DNA of 64,000 nucleotides from Ruminococcus gauvreauii (GCF_025151995.1 NZ_CP102290.1:2666001-2730000); one strand, 5' to 3'. Numbered from the stretch's first letter, positions 53,858 to 63,244 are shown. Notes: a model not told the origin generated them from the sequence alone. Numbers and translations are program-made.

Positions 53858-54883
53858 ATGAGAGCGTTATGTAAGGTGCATGAAGGAGACGGCGGGGTCG
53901 AAATCAGAGAAGTGCCGGCACCAAAAATCAAAGAGGATGAGCTGCTGGTCAGGGTCTCTCATGTGGGAATCTGTGGTACGGATATGCATGTTGTCAGGGA
54001 TGAATATCCTGCAAATTTACCGGTTATTATGGGCCATGAGTTTAGTGGAACGGTCTGTGAAACCGGAAGCGGTGTCAGCGGATTTACAGCAGGTGACCGG
54101 ATTGTTTCGATGGTGCCGGGTTATACCTGTGGCCGCTGCCGTTTCTGCCAGGAAGGACTGCTTTTGCAGTGTACCGAGCGGAAGTCTTTTGGTTCCGGTA
54201 TGGATGGGGCGATGGCAGAGTATATCGCCGTCAGAGCAGACCGGGTGTTTAAAATACCCGAACAGGTACAGCTGCGGGAGGCGGCGCTCATAGAGCCCAT
54301 TGGCTGCTGCGTGCGCTCAGTTCTGGAAATTTCAAGGCTCAGAGCGGGAGATTACGTCTACGTGTCTGGTCCGGGAGCCATGGGACAGATTGTGGTGCAG
54401 CTGGCAAAAATATCAGGAGCCAATGTGACGGTGGGCGGTACGGATGTTGATGAAAATCGCCTGAGCCTTGCAAAAGAGCTGGGCGCGGACCATGTGGTAA
54501 ATGTGCAGCAGGAGGACGTCTTCAAAAAGGCGGCGGATATTACCGGCGGCGAGATGTATGACGTTGTCTATGAGTGTGCGGGAGCGCAGCCCTCTGCCGA
54601 TACCTGCCTCAGGCTTCTCAGAAAATGCGGGCAGTACGTGCAGGTCGGATTGTTTGGAAGACAGATCGCATTCGATATGGATCATGCGTTGATCAACCAG
54701 AAGCACATCGTCAACAGCTTCGGTTCCGAACGCTCATCCTTTGCGACGGCAATTCGTCTGATGAAGGACGGACTGCTCAAGGTTGACCGGCTGATCAGCC
54801 GGGAGTACAGCCTGGAGGAATGGCAGGATGCATTTGCAGCGGCTTTCGAAAAGACAGGCTATAAAATTATGTTTAAGCTTTGA
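53858..54883 (+). CDS. Zinc-dependent alcohol/polyol dehydrogenase (second module)
   Basis: The 341-residue MDR enzyme has VGICGTDMHVV (catalytic Cys), GHEFSG, structural Cys in TCGRCRFCQEGLLLQC and NAD-binding SGPGAMGQIV. It is the counterpart of the protein at 34792. AAACGGAGGTAGAAAA precedes the ATG. In this module it comes before the lactonase, whereas in the first module it comes after it. Confidence 0.9.
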   Translation: MRALCKVHEGDGGVEIREVPAPKIKEDELLVRVSHVGICGTDMHVVRDEYPANLPVIMGHEFSGTVCETGSGVSGFTAGDRIVSMVPGYTCGRCRFCQEGLLLQCTERKSFGSGMDGAMAEYIAVRADRVFKIPEQVQLREAALIEPIGCCVRSVLEISRLRAGDYVYVSGPGAMGQIVVQLAKISGANVTVGGTDVDENRLSLAKELGADHVVNVQQEDVFKKAADITGGEMYDVVYECAGAQPSADTCLRLLRKCGQYVQVGLFGRQIAFDMDHALINQKHIVNSFGSERSSFATAIRLMKDGLLKVDRLISREYSLEEWQDAFAAAFEKTGYKIMFKL

Positions 54884-54897
54884 AAGGAGTGAACGGA

Positions 54898-55815
54898 ATG
54901 GAATCCAGTACCTACAGCATTATTTCAGAAGCTTCCTACCGGTGCGGGGAATGCCCCATGTGGGATGTGCAGAATCAGACATTTTACTGGTCTGACATGC
55001 TGGCGGGAGAGTTGTTTTCTTATCGTCCGGCCAGTAAGGAAATTCAAAAGATTGCACAGGGGAAAAATGTCAGTGGATTTACGTTAAATAAAAACGGGGG
55101 ATTCGTCTGTGCGACACATCAGGGTTTATATCTCTGGGACGCTGTGCATGGATGGCGTCTGCTTGCGGATTCCTGTCAGGGACAGGTGCTTCACTGCAAT
55201 GATGCGGCCGCCGATCCCATGGGGAGGTTCCTCTTTGGAACAACATTTTATGGTCAGACAGTCGGAGACGACTTTGAGCGCGGGCGGCTCTATTCGGTCG
55301 ATTCTGACGGCAGTCTTACGATTCTGGATGAAGGATTTGGCCTTTCGAATGGCATTGCATTCTCTCCGGATCAGAAGACCCTGTATGTGACCGATACGTA
55401 TACGCGGGAGATTTATGCCTATGATTATCAAGCTGCAACAGGCCGCATTTCCAATAAGCGCGTTGTAGTAAAAATTCCGGATTATGAGGGAATACCGGAT
55501 GGGATGACCGTCGATGCGGAAGGGTTCTTATGGTCGGCACTGTGGTATGGCTACGGCATTGTGCGATGCGATCCGGATGGGTGTATTGAACGAAAAATCC
55601 ATATTCCGTCGGGACAGACGTCCTCTGTGATGTTTGGCGGAGAGGAACTGACGGATATCTATGTGACGTCCTCTGCGGAAGTTGTCCGCCATTCGATTGC
55701 ACCCCAGGGGTACGATTTCAATGCGCCTCATAACGGCAGAGTTTACTGTATCCACACCGATATCAAAGGGCTGCCGGAATATGCGGCGGACATCAAAGGA
55801 GGAATTCAAGTTTGA
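54898..55815 (+). CDS. SMP-30/gluconolactonase-family lactonase (second copy)
   Basis: The 305-residue propeller starts at ATG 54898 behind GAAAGGAGTGAACGGA. Metal-ligand motifs are GECPMWD, HCNDAAADPMGRFLFG, LSNGIAFSPD and IPDGMTVDAEG. It should open a sugar lactone. Its stop overlaps the TTG start of the SDR gene (TTGA). Confidence 0.88.
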   Translation: MESSTYSIISEASYRCGECPMWDVQNQTFYWSDMLAGELFSYRPASKEIQKIAQGKNVSGFTLNKNGGFVCATHQGLYLWDAVHGWRLLADSCQGQVLHCNDAAADPMGRFLFGTTFYGQTVGDDFERGRLYSVDSDGSLTILDEGFGLSNGIAFSPDQKTLYVTDTYTREIYAYDYQAATGRISNKRVVVKIPDYEGIPDGMTVDAEGFLWSALWYGYGIVRCDPDGCIERKIHIPSGQTSSVMFGGEELTDIYVTSSAEVVRHSIAPQGYDFNAPHNGRVYCIHTDIKGLPEYAADIKGGIQV

Positions 55816-56651
55816 AATATCAACCATTTGAAGAGGGAATGAAGGGAAAAGTTGCGATTATCACAGGAGGGACAAAGGGTATTGGAAAGGCCTGTGTCCG
55901 CACCTTCTGTGCGGCAGGTGTCCATGTGGTGACAATGGGGCGCAGCGTGGAACTGGGGGAAGCTTTGGCCGGGGAGATCAACCGCGAAGGCAGGGGAACC
56001 TGTGTTTTTTATGAGTGCGATGTCCGCGACTATGACAGGATCGGTGAGATCGTGGAGCTTACGGTACAGCAGTTTGGGAAATTAGACATTCTGATCAACT
56101 GTGCCGGCTATTTTCCGCTGCAGCAGCCCATCGATATGATCACCCTGGAAATGTATCAGGATGTCCTGGATACCAACCTGAAGGCTTATTTCATGAGCTG
56201 CAAATATGCTCTGCCCTATCTGCGCAGCTCCAGGGGCAATATCATCAACGTGGGCAGCGTACTGGGAACAACCGGTGACGAGGGCTCTCTGGCATACTGT
56301 TCCACCAAAGGTGCGATCCATACCTTCACCCGTTCTCTGGCGATCGATGAGGCGCGCAATGGTGTGCGGGTCAATCAGATCAAGCCGGGTCACATTAACA
56401 CAGAGATGTTTGAGTGTACGACCAGTCTTCAGGAGGATCCGGAGGGCTTTGTAAAATATTCGGACAGCCTGCAGTGGCTGGGACGCGGCGGTGAGGCGGA
56501 GGAGGTTGCCTATGCGATGCTGTTTCTGGCAAGTCCGTGGGCAAGCTTTATCACCGGCGAAGATCTGCATGTCACCGGCGGTTTTGAGTTAGGGGAAGGA
56601 CCGAAGGTTCCCAATCCGTATTTAGCATGGGGAGAGCAGGTGAAAAGGTAG
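55812..56651 (+). CDS. SDR-family NAD(P)-dependent oxidoreductase (second module)
   Basis: The 279-residue short-chain dehydrogenase starts at TTG 55812 overlapping the lactonase stop, with AAAGGAGGAATTCAAGT upstream. Motifs are TGGTKGIGKA, NCAG, NVGSV, YCSTK and ITGEDLHVTGGFEL. It is most like the SDR at 33046. It completes the second copy of the GH1/URO-D/SCP2/dehydrogenase/lactonase/SDR set. It probably oxidises a sugar or sugar acid with NAD(P). Confidence 0.9.
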   Translation: MKYQPFEEGMKGKVAIITGGTKGIGKACVRTFCAAGVHVVTMGRSVELGEALAGEINREGRGTCVFYECDVRDYDRIGEIVELTVQQFGKLDILINCAGYFPLQQPIDMITLEMYQDVLDTNLKAYFMSCKYALPYLRSSRGNIINVGSVLGTTGDEGSLAYCSTKGAIHTFTRSLAIDEARNGVRVNQIKPGHINTEMFECTTSLQEDPEGFVKYSDSLQWLGRGGEAEEVAYAMLFLASPWASFITGEDLHVTGGFELGEGPKVPNPYLAWGEQVKR

Positions 56652-57707
56652 ATGGTGAAGAATTATTTGAAATGGCTTGCAGATGAAACTCCGACTGCCT
56701 GGTGGAATGATTCTGCAGTTCCACAGGAGATCGCAGAGGCAATTCAAAACGGTGCGACAGGGGTTACGACGAATCCGGTCCTGACGATCAAAGCGCTGCA
56801 GGCGGATCCGGATTACTGGTCGGAGGAGGTCACAAAGATTCCGGAAGGATTATCGCCCGAAGAGAGAGCTGAGGCACTGCTTCGCATCGTGGCGGTCGAT
56901 GCGGCAAAACAATTTTACAGTATCTATGAGGCGAGCGATATGCAGCAGGGATATGCCCTGGGCCAGCTCAATCCGGCCATCTGCCATGACAGCAGGCTGA
57001 TGCTGGAACAGGCGCTGCGCTACCATTCCTGGGGGGACAACATTGCAGTGAAGCTGCCGACGGTAAAATCCGCCCTGCCGGTCGTCGAGGAGCTGGCTGC
57101 GCGCGGCATCGCGGTGTGTACCACCCTCAACTTCTCTGTCTCACAGGGGCTGTCTGTGGGCGAAGCGTACGAACGCGGAGTGAAAAAAGCAAAAGAAAAC
57201 AGGATTCCGGTCAGGCCGTGCTTCGTAGTCCAGCAGGGCGGAAGGCTGGACGAATATCTGACAGAGACTGCGGTCGACAATCAGACCGATCTGGATACGA
57301 AATGCATCAGGCATGCGGGAAATGCAGTCTGCAAGAAACTGTATGAGCTGTTTCAAAAGAAAGGGATCTCCGCAAAGATCATGCCGGCCGGTCTGCGGCG
57401 CACCAGTCATCTCACGGAGCTTACGGGAAGCGATATGGTATTTTCCTTACAGCCGCGGGTACAGCGGATGGTTCTGGAGGAGGATCCGCCCAGGACCATA
57501 AAGATCGACGAGAAAATTCCGGAAGCGATTATAGCAGAGCTGTACAAACATCGCGAGTTTCCGCGTGTATATGATGAAAATGGCATGTGTCCGGAAGAAT
57601 TTATCACGTTGGGTGTGACGCAAAAGACATTATCACAATTTTTATGGACCGGATGGGTTCCGTTAGAGACATATGCGTCCCGAATCCCCTCCTCCCGCTG
57701 GTTCTAA
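56652..57707 (+). CDS. Divergent transaldolase-like protein
   Basis: The 351-residue protein begins directly at the base after the SDR stop (ATG 56652, with GCAGGTGAAAAGGTAG upstream). TGVTTNPVL is the classical transaldolase opening, IAVKLPTVKSALP contains the presumed Schiff-base Lys, and TLNFSVSQ is the third barrel motif. It is longer than the small TalC/FSA group (about 220 residues) and diverges from standard TalB. An aldolase that splits the final keto-sugar or keto-acid would suit its place at the end of the catabolic genes. The substrate is unknown. Confidence 0.82.
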   Translation: MVKNYLKWLADETPTAWWNDSAVPQEIAEAIQNGATGVTTNPVLTIKALQADPDYWSEEVTKIPEGLSPEERAEALLRIVAVDAAKQFYSIYEASDMQQGYALGQLNPAICHDSRLMLEQALRYHSWGDNIAVKLPTVKSALPVVEELAARGIAVCTTLNFSVSQGLSVGEAYERGVKKAKENRIPVRPCFVVQQGGRLDEYLTETAVDNQTDLDTKCIRHAGNAVCKKLYELFQKKGISAKIMPAGLRRTSHLTELTGSDMVFSLQPRVQRMVLEEDPPRTIKIDEKIPEAIIAELYKHREFPRVYDENGMCPEEFITLGVTQKTLSQFLWTGWVPLETYASRIPSSRWF

Positions 57708-57805
57708 TTTTACAAATAACAGATTTCCAGAAAATAGCAGATTTTCTTTTGGCAAAAATGTGTTACAGTAATGTAAGAATGAAGAGGGATACAGAAGAGG
57801 TCGTT

Positions 57806-59401
57806 ATGAATCTGAAGATAATGATAGCCGATGACGAACAGCGTTCAGTACAGTACATTGAAGAATTAATCAATTGGGAAGCCTACGGCTTTGAACTGGT
57901 ACCGTCGGCCTATAACGGGCGGGAGGCGCTTGCCCTGTACAAAAGATATCGCCCGGATATTGTGATCACGGATATCTCGATGCCGTTTATGAATGGCATC
58001 GAGCTGGCGCAGTCGATCAAGAGGATTACGGATTCCTGCCACATCATTTTTTTAACCGCATTTGATGAATTCACGTATGCCAAAGATGCGGTTAAAATCG
58101 GTGCGGCCGATTATATACTGAAGCACGAATTATCACACACTTATTTGTTGGATAAGCTTCTGAAGCTTCAGACAGAGTTTTATAATCTATGGATGAGAAC
58201 GAGAACCCAGTTCGAATATGAGCTCACGCAATTGTTTCATAACGGCGCAGACGCTTTTTCGCTGGAGGGGATGAGTTTCAAGCTCAGGAAGCTCTTTGAT
58301 CAGAAATATTTTGCGGCTGTTATTGAGGGCGCTTCTGCCATCCCGTGTTTTGAATCTGAGATACAGCAGACAAGCGTTAACGGCGGGATCAACTATCAGG
58401 AATTGCGGGCAATTGTGAGCGGTATGCAGGACAAGAGCTGTTACCTGAACATTGCGCGAATAGGCACAGACCGATATTTATTGTTATACGATGTATCAGA
58501 CGAGCGGCCGTTTGAACTCAATTATCATGATTTTATGTTTAAGATCAAAGAGCTTGATAAAAAATTGCGATTAAATACGACCATGCATTTCTGCGTGTTT
58601 TGTTTTGCTGAGAAAGATACGCCTCAAATGCTTTTCGTAAAATATTTAGAACAGAAAAGGAAATTTTGCTGTAAATTTTTTGAACCTCATCGCCGGATTT
58701 TTTGCTTTCGTGAAATCCTGTGCGGAACGTGTACGGATGAATATAAGCTGGATTCCTATAAAAAATGTGTGGAAAATTATCTGCCTGAGGAGGCAGAAGG
58801 GGAACTGGAAAAGATCTTCCGGCCGGCTTTTGGAAAGCAGGATGGGGAATATCTGAACCGGGCGATGTCCGGTGTCCTGCAGTATCTGAAGGAGGGCTAC
58901 AAAAATCTGTGGAATATCCAGTCGGGAAATAATATGGAATTGCTGCAGGCAGAGAACAGACAGTCGTGGTATTCATATGAGCAAGCGATCGCATGGATCA
59001 AAGATGCGACACGCAGGCTGATTGAAACAAACGCGGAAAACATGAAAGCGCGGTATACATCCAGCGTACTGCAGACGATGAGATATCTGAGAAAAAATTT
59101 TCAGAATGCTCACCTGGATGTGAACATGGTCGCAGACCATATCCATGCATCCAAAAGCTGGATCTCTGTACAGTTTAAAAAGGAAACCGGCAAAACAATC
59201 ATCGAGTATTTGACGGGCTACCGCATCTACATGGCGAAACAGTATATCCGGGAAGGGTATAAGATTTTTCAGATAGCCGAGATGACGGGATTTTCCAGCA
59301 ATCAGTATTTCTGCAAAGTTTTCAAACAGGTCGAGGGCATCAGTCCGGGGACTTATAAAAACACAGAACACAGAGATGAGATGAATGATGAAAAACTATA
59401 A
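57806..59401 (+). CDS. AraC-type response regulator, YesN-like
   Basis: The 531-residue protein starts at ATG 57806 behind AGAAGAGG. The receiver domain (about 1-125) has the acidic ADDEQ, phospho-acceptor Asp in VITDISMPFMNG and the Lys in ILKHELS. A central segment of about 300 residues is typical of the YesN group. The C-terminal 100 residues are an AraC DNA-binding domain (VADHIHASKSWISVQFKKETGK). It probably activates the upstream transport operon when an extracellular sugar is detected. The stop overlaps the kinase gene. Confidence 0.92.
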   Translation: MNLKIMIADDEQRSVQYIEELINWEAYGFELVPSAYNGREALALYKRYRPDIVITDISMPFMNGIELAQSIKRITDSCHIIFLTAFDEFTYAKDAVKIGAADYILKHELSHTYLLDKLLKLQTEFYNLWMRTRTQFEYELTQLFHNGADAFSLEGMSFKLRKLFDQKYFAAVIEGASAIPCFESEIQQTSVNGGINYQELRAIVSGMQDKSCYLNIARIGTDRYLLLYDVSDERPFELNYHDFMFKIKELDKKLRLNTTMHFCVFCFAEKDTPQMLFVKYLEQKRKFCCKFFEPHRRIFCFREILCGTCTDEYKLDSYKKCVENYLPEEAEGELEKIFRPAFGKQDGEYLNRAMSGVLQYLKEGYKNLWNIQSGNNMELLQAENRQSWYSYEQAIAWIKDATRRLIETNAENMKARYTSSVLQTMRYLRKNFQNAHLDVNMVADHIHASKSWISVQFKKETGKTIIEYLTGYRIYMAKQYIREGYKIFQIAEMTGFSSNQYFCKVFKQVEGISPGTYKNTEHRDEMNDEKL

Positions 59402-61169
59402 AAGCCTGACCGGAAAAATTATAAGAAGCCAGATCATCATCGCGGCAGCCATTATCCTGGCTGCGATTGCGGCATTATATATGCTTACCCTGTCAACCGC
59501 GCGTTCGGTGGCGCTCCAATACGCGGGAACGATCAATGACCAGGCGGTGGACCAGCTGGATACGATCCTGAAACAGCTGGATACGGTGGCCAATATGATG
59601 ACATTGGACAAAGAGCTCTATGAGAAACTGGTATACATAGAAAAAGGGGAATTAAGCCGGGAGGAGCGCGACCGAGAGGAGCGGATGTTCCGTGTTCTGC
59701 TGAACCGCTACCAGGCATCATATGATAATGCTGCAGGCTGTCCGGTCATGATCCAGCCGCAAAACGGTTCGGCACATTATTCTCTGGGTGCAGATGAAGA
59801 AAAACTGTCCGAATTTCTGCAGAGTGAAGGATATATGAGTTTCAGGGAGAAAGGTTATGGGACGTATGTCTCACAGCCTTTTTCTGCTGCGCAGATCCTG
59901 CAGAACACCGCAGCCGATCACAGCGGCGCCCAGCTATACGCATACTGCACGTGGCGTGACGTGGGGAGTATGCGCAGTCTGATCTGCATTTTTTCTACGT
60001 TTAGCAAGCCGAAGAAAATACTGGATACCGCCTTTACGGTTGGGAAGTTTACGGTCTGTGATGCCTACGGCAATCTGTTTTATGCAGACGGCGAGGCGGA
60101 TTCTGGCACTGACCGGTCATGGCAGCTGGAAGATACAGTCACATTGAACAGAAGCAGTTATTTTACGGAAAAAACAGAACTGGGAAATCTCACTATTTAC
60201 CGGCAGGTGAACGATCAGGAGCTGTTTGAAGACTATATGCCGATACTGAATCTTGGAATTCTCGTTCTGGTGAGCCAGGCTGTCGTCCTGATCATTGCCT
60301 GCGTAGTGATGCTGAGCCGTAAGCTGCGCCCGCTGTCGTTCTTGGTGAAGAGCATGAAGGAGCTCTCACGAGGGGATTTTGAGCAGGAAATTTCTATTAA
60401 GACAGGCGACGAGATCGAAGAGCTGTGTGAGAAGTTTAATGAGATGAAGGATGAGCTGAAAAAGCATCTGGATCTTCTGGTGGAAAAAGAGAAAGAAGAA
60501 AGCCGCATGCGCTATAAGCTCATGGTATCGCAGCTCAATCCTCATTTCATCCATAATACCATGCATACCATCAAAATCCTTGCTACACAGAATCGAAATG
60601 AAGATCTGATCAGGGTAAACGATGCCCTAGCCGCAATCCTGAAAAACACACTGAGCTCCACAGCAGAAGAAAATAATATGCAGACGATTATCCATGAAGC
60701 GGAGCTGACGAAGGAGTACGTGCTGATCCAGCGTTACCGCTATTTGAAAGACTTTGAGGTTGAATGGGACATTGATCCGGATGCCAGAACCGTTTTGATT
60801 CCGATCAATATTATTCAGCCGCTGGTGGAAAACGCAATTTTCCATGGTTTAATGGGGGGAAAGGTCAGAAACACGCTGGCGCATGGCGGCTACATATGTG
60901 TGACGGTGCAAAGACAGGACCATCAGATGATTCTTTCTGTGATTGATGATGGGATCGGTATGAGCAAACAGGCGATAGCCGATTTTGAGGCAGAGGTCCG
61001 GCCGCAGGACTCCGGCACACAGGTGAGTCTTGCAAATATAAAATATCGGCTGAAGCATATTTATGGCTCTGCTGCCGAGATGACGATCAGCAGCAGTCAG
61101 GATGAGGGAACGGAGATTCGGATCATATTTCCGGCTTCGTTAGATGGTGTATCTCCTGTTTATGAGTAA
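59385..61169 (+). CDS. YesM-family sensor histidine kinase
   Basis: The 594-residue protein has a membrane segment at about residues 13-33, an extracytoplasmic sensor region to about 285, a second membrane segment (LGILVLVSQAVVLIIACVVM near 285-305), a HAMP linker, the phospho-acceptor SQLNPHFIHNTMH and the ATPase motifs PLVENAIFHG and DDGIGM. It is the cognate sensor for the preceding regulator and overlaps it by 17 bases. It likely detects a carbohydrate or glycoside outside the cell. Confidence 0.92.
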   Translation: MMKNYKSLTGKIIRSQIIIAAAIILAAIAALYMLTLSTARSVALQYAGTINDQAVDQLDTILKQLDTVANMMTLDKELYEKLVYIEKGELSREERDREERMFRVLLNRYQASYDNAAGCPVMIQPQNGSAHYSLGADEEKLSEFLQSEGYMSFREKGYGTYVSQPFSAAQILQNTAADHSGAQLYAYCTWRDVGSMRSLICIFSTFSKPKKILDTAFTVGKFTVCDAYGNLFYADGEADSGTDRSWQLEDTVTLNRSSYFTEKTELGNLTIYRQVNDQELFEDYMPILNLGILVLVSQAVVLIIACVVMLSRKLRPLSFLVKSMKELSRGDFEQEISIKTGDEIEELCEKFNEMKDELKKHLDLLVEKEKEESRMRYKLMVSQLNPHFIHNTMHTIKILATQNRNEDLIRVNDALAAILKNTLSSTAEENNMQTIIHEAELTKEYVLIQRYRYLKDFEVEWDIDPDARTVLIPINIIQPLVENAIFHGLMGGKVRNTLAHGGYICVTVQRQDHQMILSVIDDGIGMSKQAIADFEAEVRPQDSGTQVSLANIKYRLKHIYGSAAEMTISSSQDEGTEIRIIFPASLDGVSPVYE

Positions 61170-61346
61170 ATCAACGACCTCTGGACTATGCCAGGCCAGG
61201 TCACTATGCGGCTGCCAGCTTGATAGTTAATGATAACATTTATTAAAAACTGTATTTGTAGATTGAAAGTCTTAAATGCGCATGACAGGAGGGTGTTCTT
61301 GTAAAAATACACAATTTTCTTTAAACATATTTATGAAAAAGTGTCG

Positions 61347-61458
61347 TTGACACAATGAGTACTGTCTGCTATATTTAAAACAACTTATAAATAATCGATT
61401 ATCGATGAGTAAGACTCCGTGTACATAAATTGACAAGTTTGGAAGAAAATTCTATAAT
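61347..61458 (+). promoter_or_regulatory. Two promoters and a GntR operator upstream of the GntR gene
   Basis: Promoter one is TTGACA (61347-61352), 17 bases, TATATT (61370-61375). Promoter two is TTGACA (61430-61435), 17 bases, TATAAT (61453-61458). Between them is ATCGATTATCGAT (61394-61406), a perfect dyad that recurs upstream of the dehydrogenase gene. The remainder of the 345-base space from 61170 holds no gene that I can support. Confidence 0.75.
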
Positions 61459-61514
61459 TTTGATATTATTTTTAAACAATGCCGACAGGTATACCATATA
61501 AAGGGTGGATAAAC

Positions 61515-62180
61515 ATGGATGTGATCAATAAAAAGAAATTAAAGGATGAGGTCTTTGCCTCACTTCAAAAGGCGATCGTGGAAGGGGAGCTCAAGCCGGG
61601 TGAGCGGATCGTGGAGACGAAAATTGCCGCTGATATGGGAGTTTCGCAGGCGACCGTAAGGGAAGCACTGAAAGAATTGGAGTTTTATGGACTTACTGAA
61701 AATATATCTTATCAGGGAACCTACGTAAAACGCCTGACAAAGAGCGAGCTGAAAGAAGCCTATGATGCCAGAGAGGTTCTGGAAGAATACGCAGTCGGTG
61801 AGGCTGCCAAGCGGATTACAAAAAGCCGGCTGCAGGAAGCACATACATTTATCGAAAAGATGAACGAGGCGGCGGAAAAAGGAGATATCGGTTCTTTTGT
61901 GGATTATGACGTACATTTTCATGAAACGATCATCTGCAGCAGCGGCAACAAAGTCATTGAGAAGCTGTGGAACCTTGTAAACGTGTCTTTGTATACGCAT
62001 GTAACGGCGAATCTCAGCGAGCGGACCTTGGTTAATCTGTCCAGAAGGCATGCTTCTATTTATAAAGCGCTGGAGGAGGGGGATTCAGAAGGGGCCCGCC
62101 ATGTGATGCATCAGCATTTGAGTGAGCTTCGCGATGAGATTCTTGCAAAAATGGAAGCAGAGGGGGAGGAGGACGTATAA
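61515..62180 (+). CDS. GntR-family (FadR/FCD) transcriptional regulator
   Basis: From ATG 61515, with AAGGGTGGATAAAC upstream, the protein has 221 residues. The N-terminal winged helix has GELKPGERIVETKIA and SQATVREALKELE. The C-terminal all-helical FCD domain has candidate metal ligands in DYDVHFHETI and RHASIYKAL and MHQHLSEL. FCD regulators commonly respond to sugar acids such as gluconate or galactonate. The identical dyad upstream of its own gene and of the next gene suggests that it controls both. Confidence 0.9.
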   Translation: MDVINKKKLKDEVFASLQKAIVEGELKPGERIVETKIAADMGVSQATVREALKELEFYGLTENISYQGTYVKRLTKSELKEAYDAREVLEEYAVGEAAKRITKSRLQEAHTFIEKMNEAAEKGDIGSFVDYDVHFHETIICSSGNKVIEKLWNLVNVSLYTHVTANLSERTLVNLSRRHASIYKALEEGDSEGARHVMHQHLSELRDEILAKMEAEGEEDV

Positions 62181-62231
62181 AAGCCGCGGTGATGAAAGAG
62201 TCGGTGAGTTATATTCTATCGCATAATAGTA

Positions 62232-62244
62232 ATCGATTATCGAT
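62232..62244. promoter_or_regulatory. Second GntR operator
   Basis: ATCGATTATCGAT recurs exactly at 62232-62244, 30 bases upstream of the dehydrogenase ATG and next to CATAAT, a possible -10 box. The two copies, both in a GntR context and nowhere else that I noticed in the window, make a cognate operator likely. Confidence 0.72.
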
Positions 62245-62273
62245 CAATCAAAGAAAGCAATAAGGAGGAACAC

Positions 62274-63221
62274 ATGAAGATTGATGACATAAACAATATT
62301 GCAATTATTGGTACCGGCATGATCGGCGCGAGCCTTGCCGCCTTGTTTACCGGAAACGGTTACCGTACCACCATGCTGGCGATGAGTGAGAGAGGGGAGA
62401 AGACTGGCCTTGTCCGCTATCAGACTCATTATCAAGATTTGGCCCAAAAGGGTCTTGTGACGGAAGCACAGGCCGCGATCTGCCGCAGCTATCTTACCAT
62501 CACACGGGATATCGACGCGATCAGGGATGCGGATTTTATTGTAGAATGTCTGGCAGAAAATCTTGAGTTAAAGCACCGCATATATCAAAGGGTGGAAGAA
62601 CATTGCGATAAATTCCGGGCAATCGTTTCGACAACTTCGGCAATTTCACCGAAAGATCTGTGCAGTAAGATAAAGGCAAAGGAACGGCTGGCTGTGGCAC
62701 ATCCGTACAACCCTCCGCATCTGGTGCCGTGCGTTGAAATAGTGCCAAGTGAACATACTAGTCCTGAGACAATTCAGATCATCGAGACATTTCTGCGTTC
62801 TGTGGGAAGGGAACCGGTAACGATGCAAAAAGAGGCGCCGGGTTTTATTGCGAACCGGCTGCAGCATGCCTTGTTTCGGGAGGCAGTTTATATGGTTGAG
62901 GCGGGAATCGCATCGCCGGAGGCCATCGATCAGGCACTGCGAACCAGTTTTGCGCCGCGGTATACGTCGATCGGCATATTTGAGCATTTTGATTATGCCG
63001 GGCTGGATATGATCATCAGCATTGAAGACTATCTTTTTCCGACTCTGTGCAATGCCAGAGAAACACAGGGGCTGATCAGGGAAAGATGTGAGCGGGGTGA
63101 GTTAGGATTTAAGACCGGCAGGGGCGTCTATGACTGGAGCAAAAAAGACGCGGATGATTTCCGCAGGCGCTCCAGCGAACCATATTTTAACTGTTTTAAC
63201 TGGTCATTGCCAACAGAGTGA
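62274..63221 (+). CDS. L-gulonate 3-dehydrogenase-like member of the 3-hydroxyacyl-CoA dehydrogenase family
   Basis: The 315-residue protein has the NAD-binding GTGMIGASLAALF at residues 14-26, a conserved AHPYNPPHLVP and GFIANRLQHALFREA. It lacks the enoyl-CoA hydratase domain of fatty-acid enzymes. The pattern is like lambda-crystallin/L-gulonate 3-dehydrogenase rather than a beta-oxidation enzyme, and the surrounding sugar-acid genes support this. TAAGGAGGAACAC precedes the ATG. It probably oxidises a hydroxyl of an aldonate. Confidence 0.8.
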   Translation: MKIDDINNIAIIGTGMIGASLAALFTGNGYRTTMLAMSERGEKTGLVRYQTHYQDLAQKGLVTEAQAAICRSYLTITRDIDAIRDADFIVECLAENLELKHRIYQRVEEHCDKFRAIVSTTSAISPKDLCSKIKAKERLAVAHPYNPPHLVPCVEIVPSEHTSPETIQIIETFLRSVGREPVTMQKEAPGFIANRLQHALFREAVYMVEAGIASPEAIDQALRTSFAPRYTSIGIFEHFDYAGLDMIISIEDYLFPTLCNARETQGLIRERCERGELGFKTGRGVYDWSKKDADDFRRRSSEPYFNCFNWSLPTE

Positions 63222-63244
63222 ATGTGTATGAGGAAGGAGGGACG

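Noticed and set aside
61170..61346. Possible small RNA or riboswitch before the GntR gene
   Set aside because: I see no strong hairpin set, conserved riboswitch core or terminator there.
62274..63221. Fatty-acid beta-oxidation 3-hydroxyacyl-CoA dehydrogenase
   Set aside because: There are no thiolase or acyl-CoA genes nearby, and sugar-acid regulators and transporters surround it.
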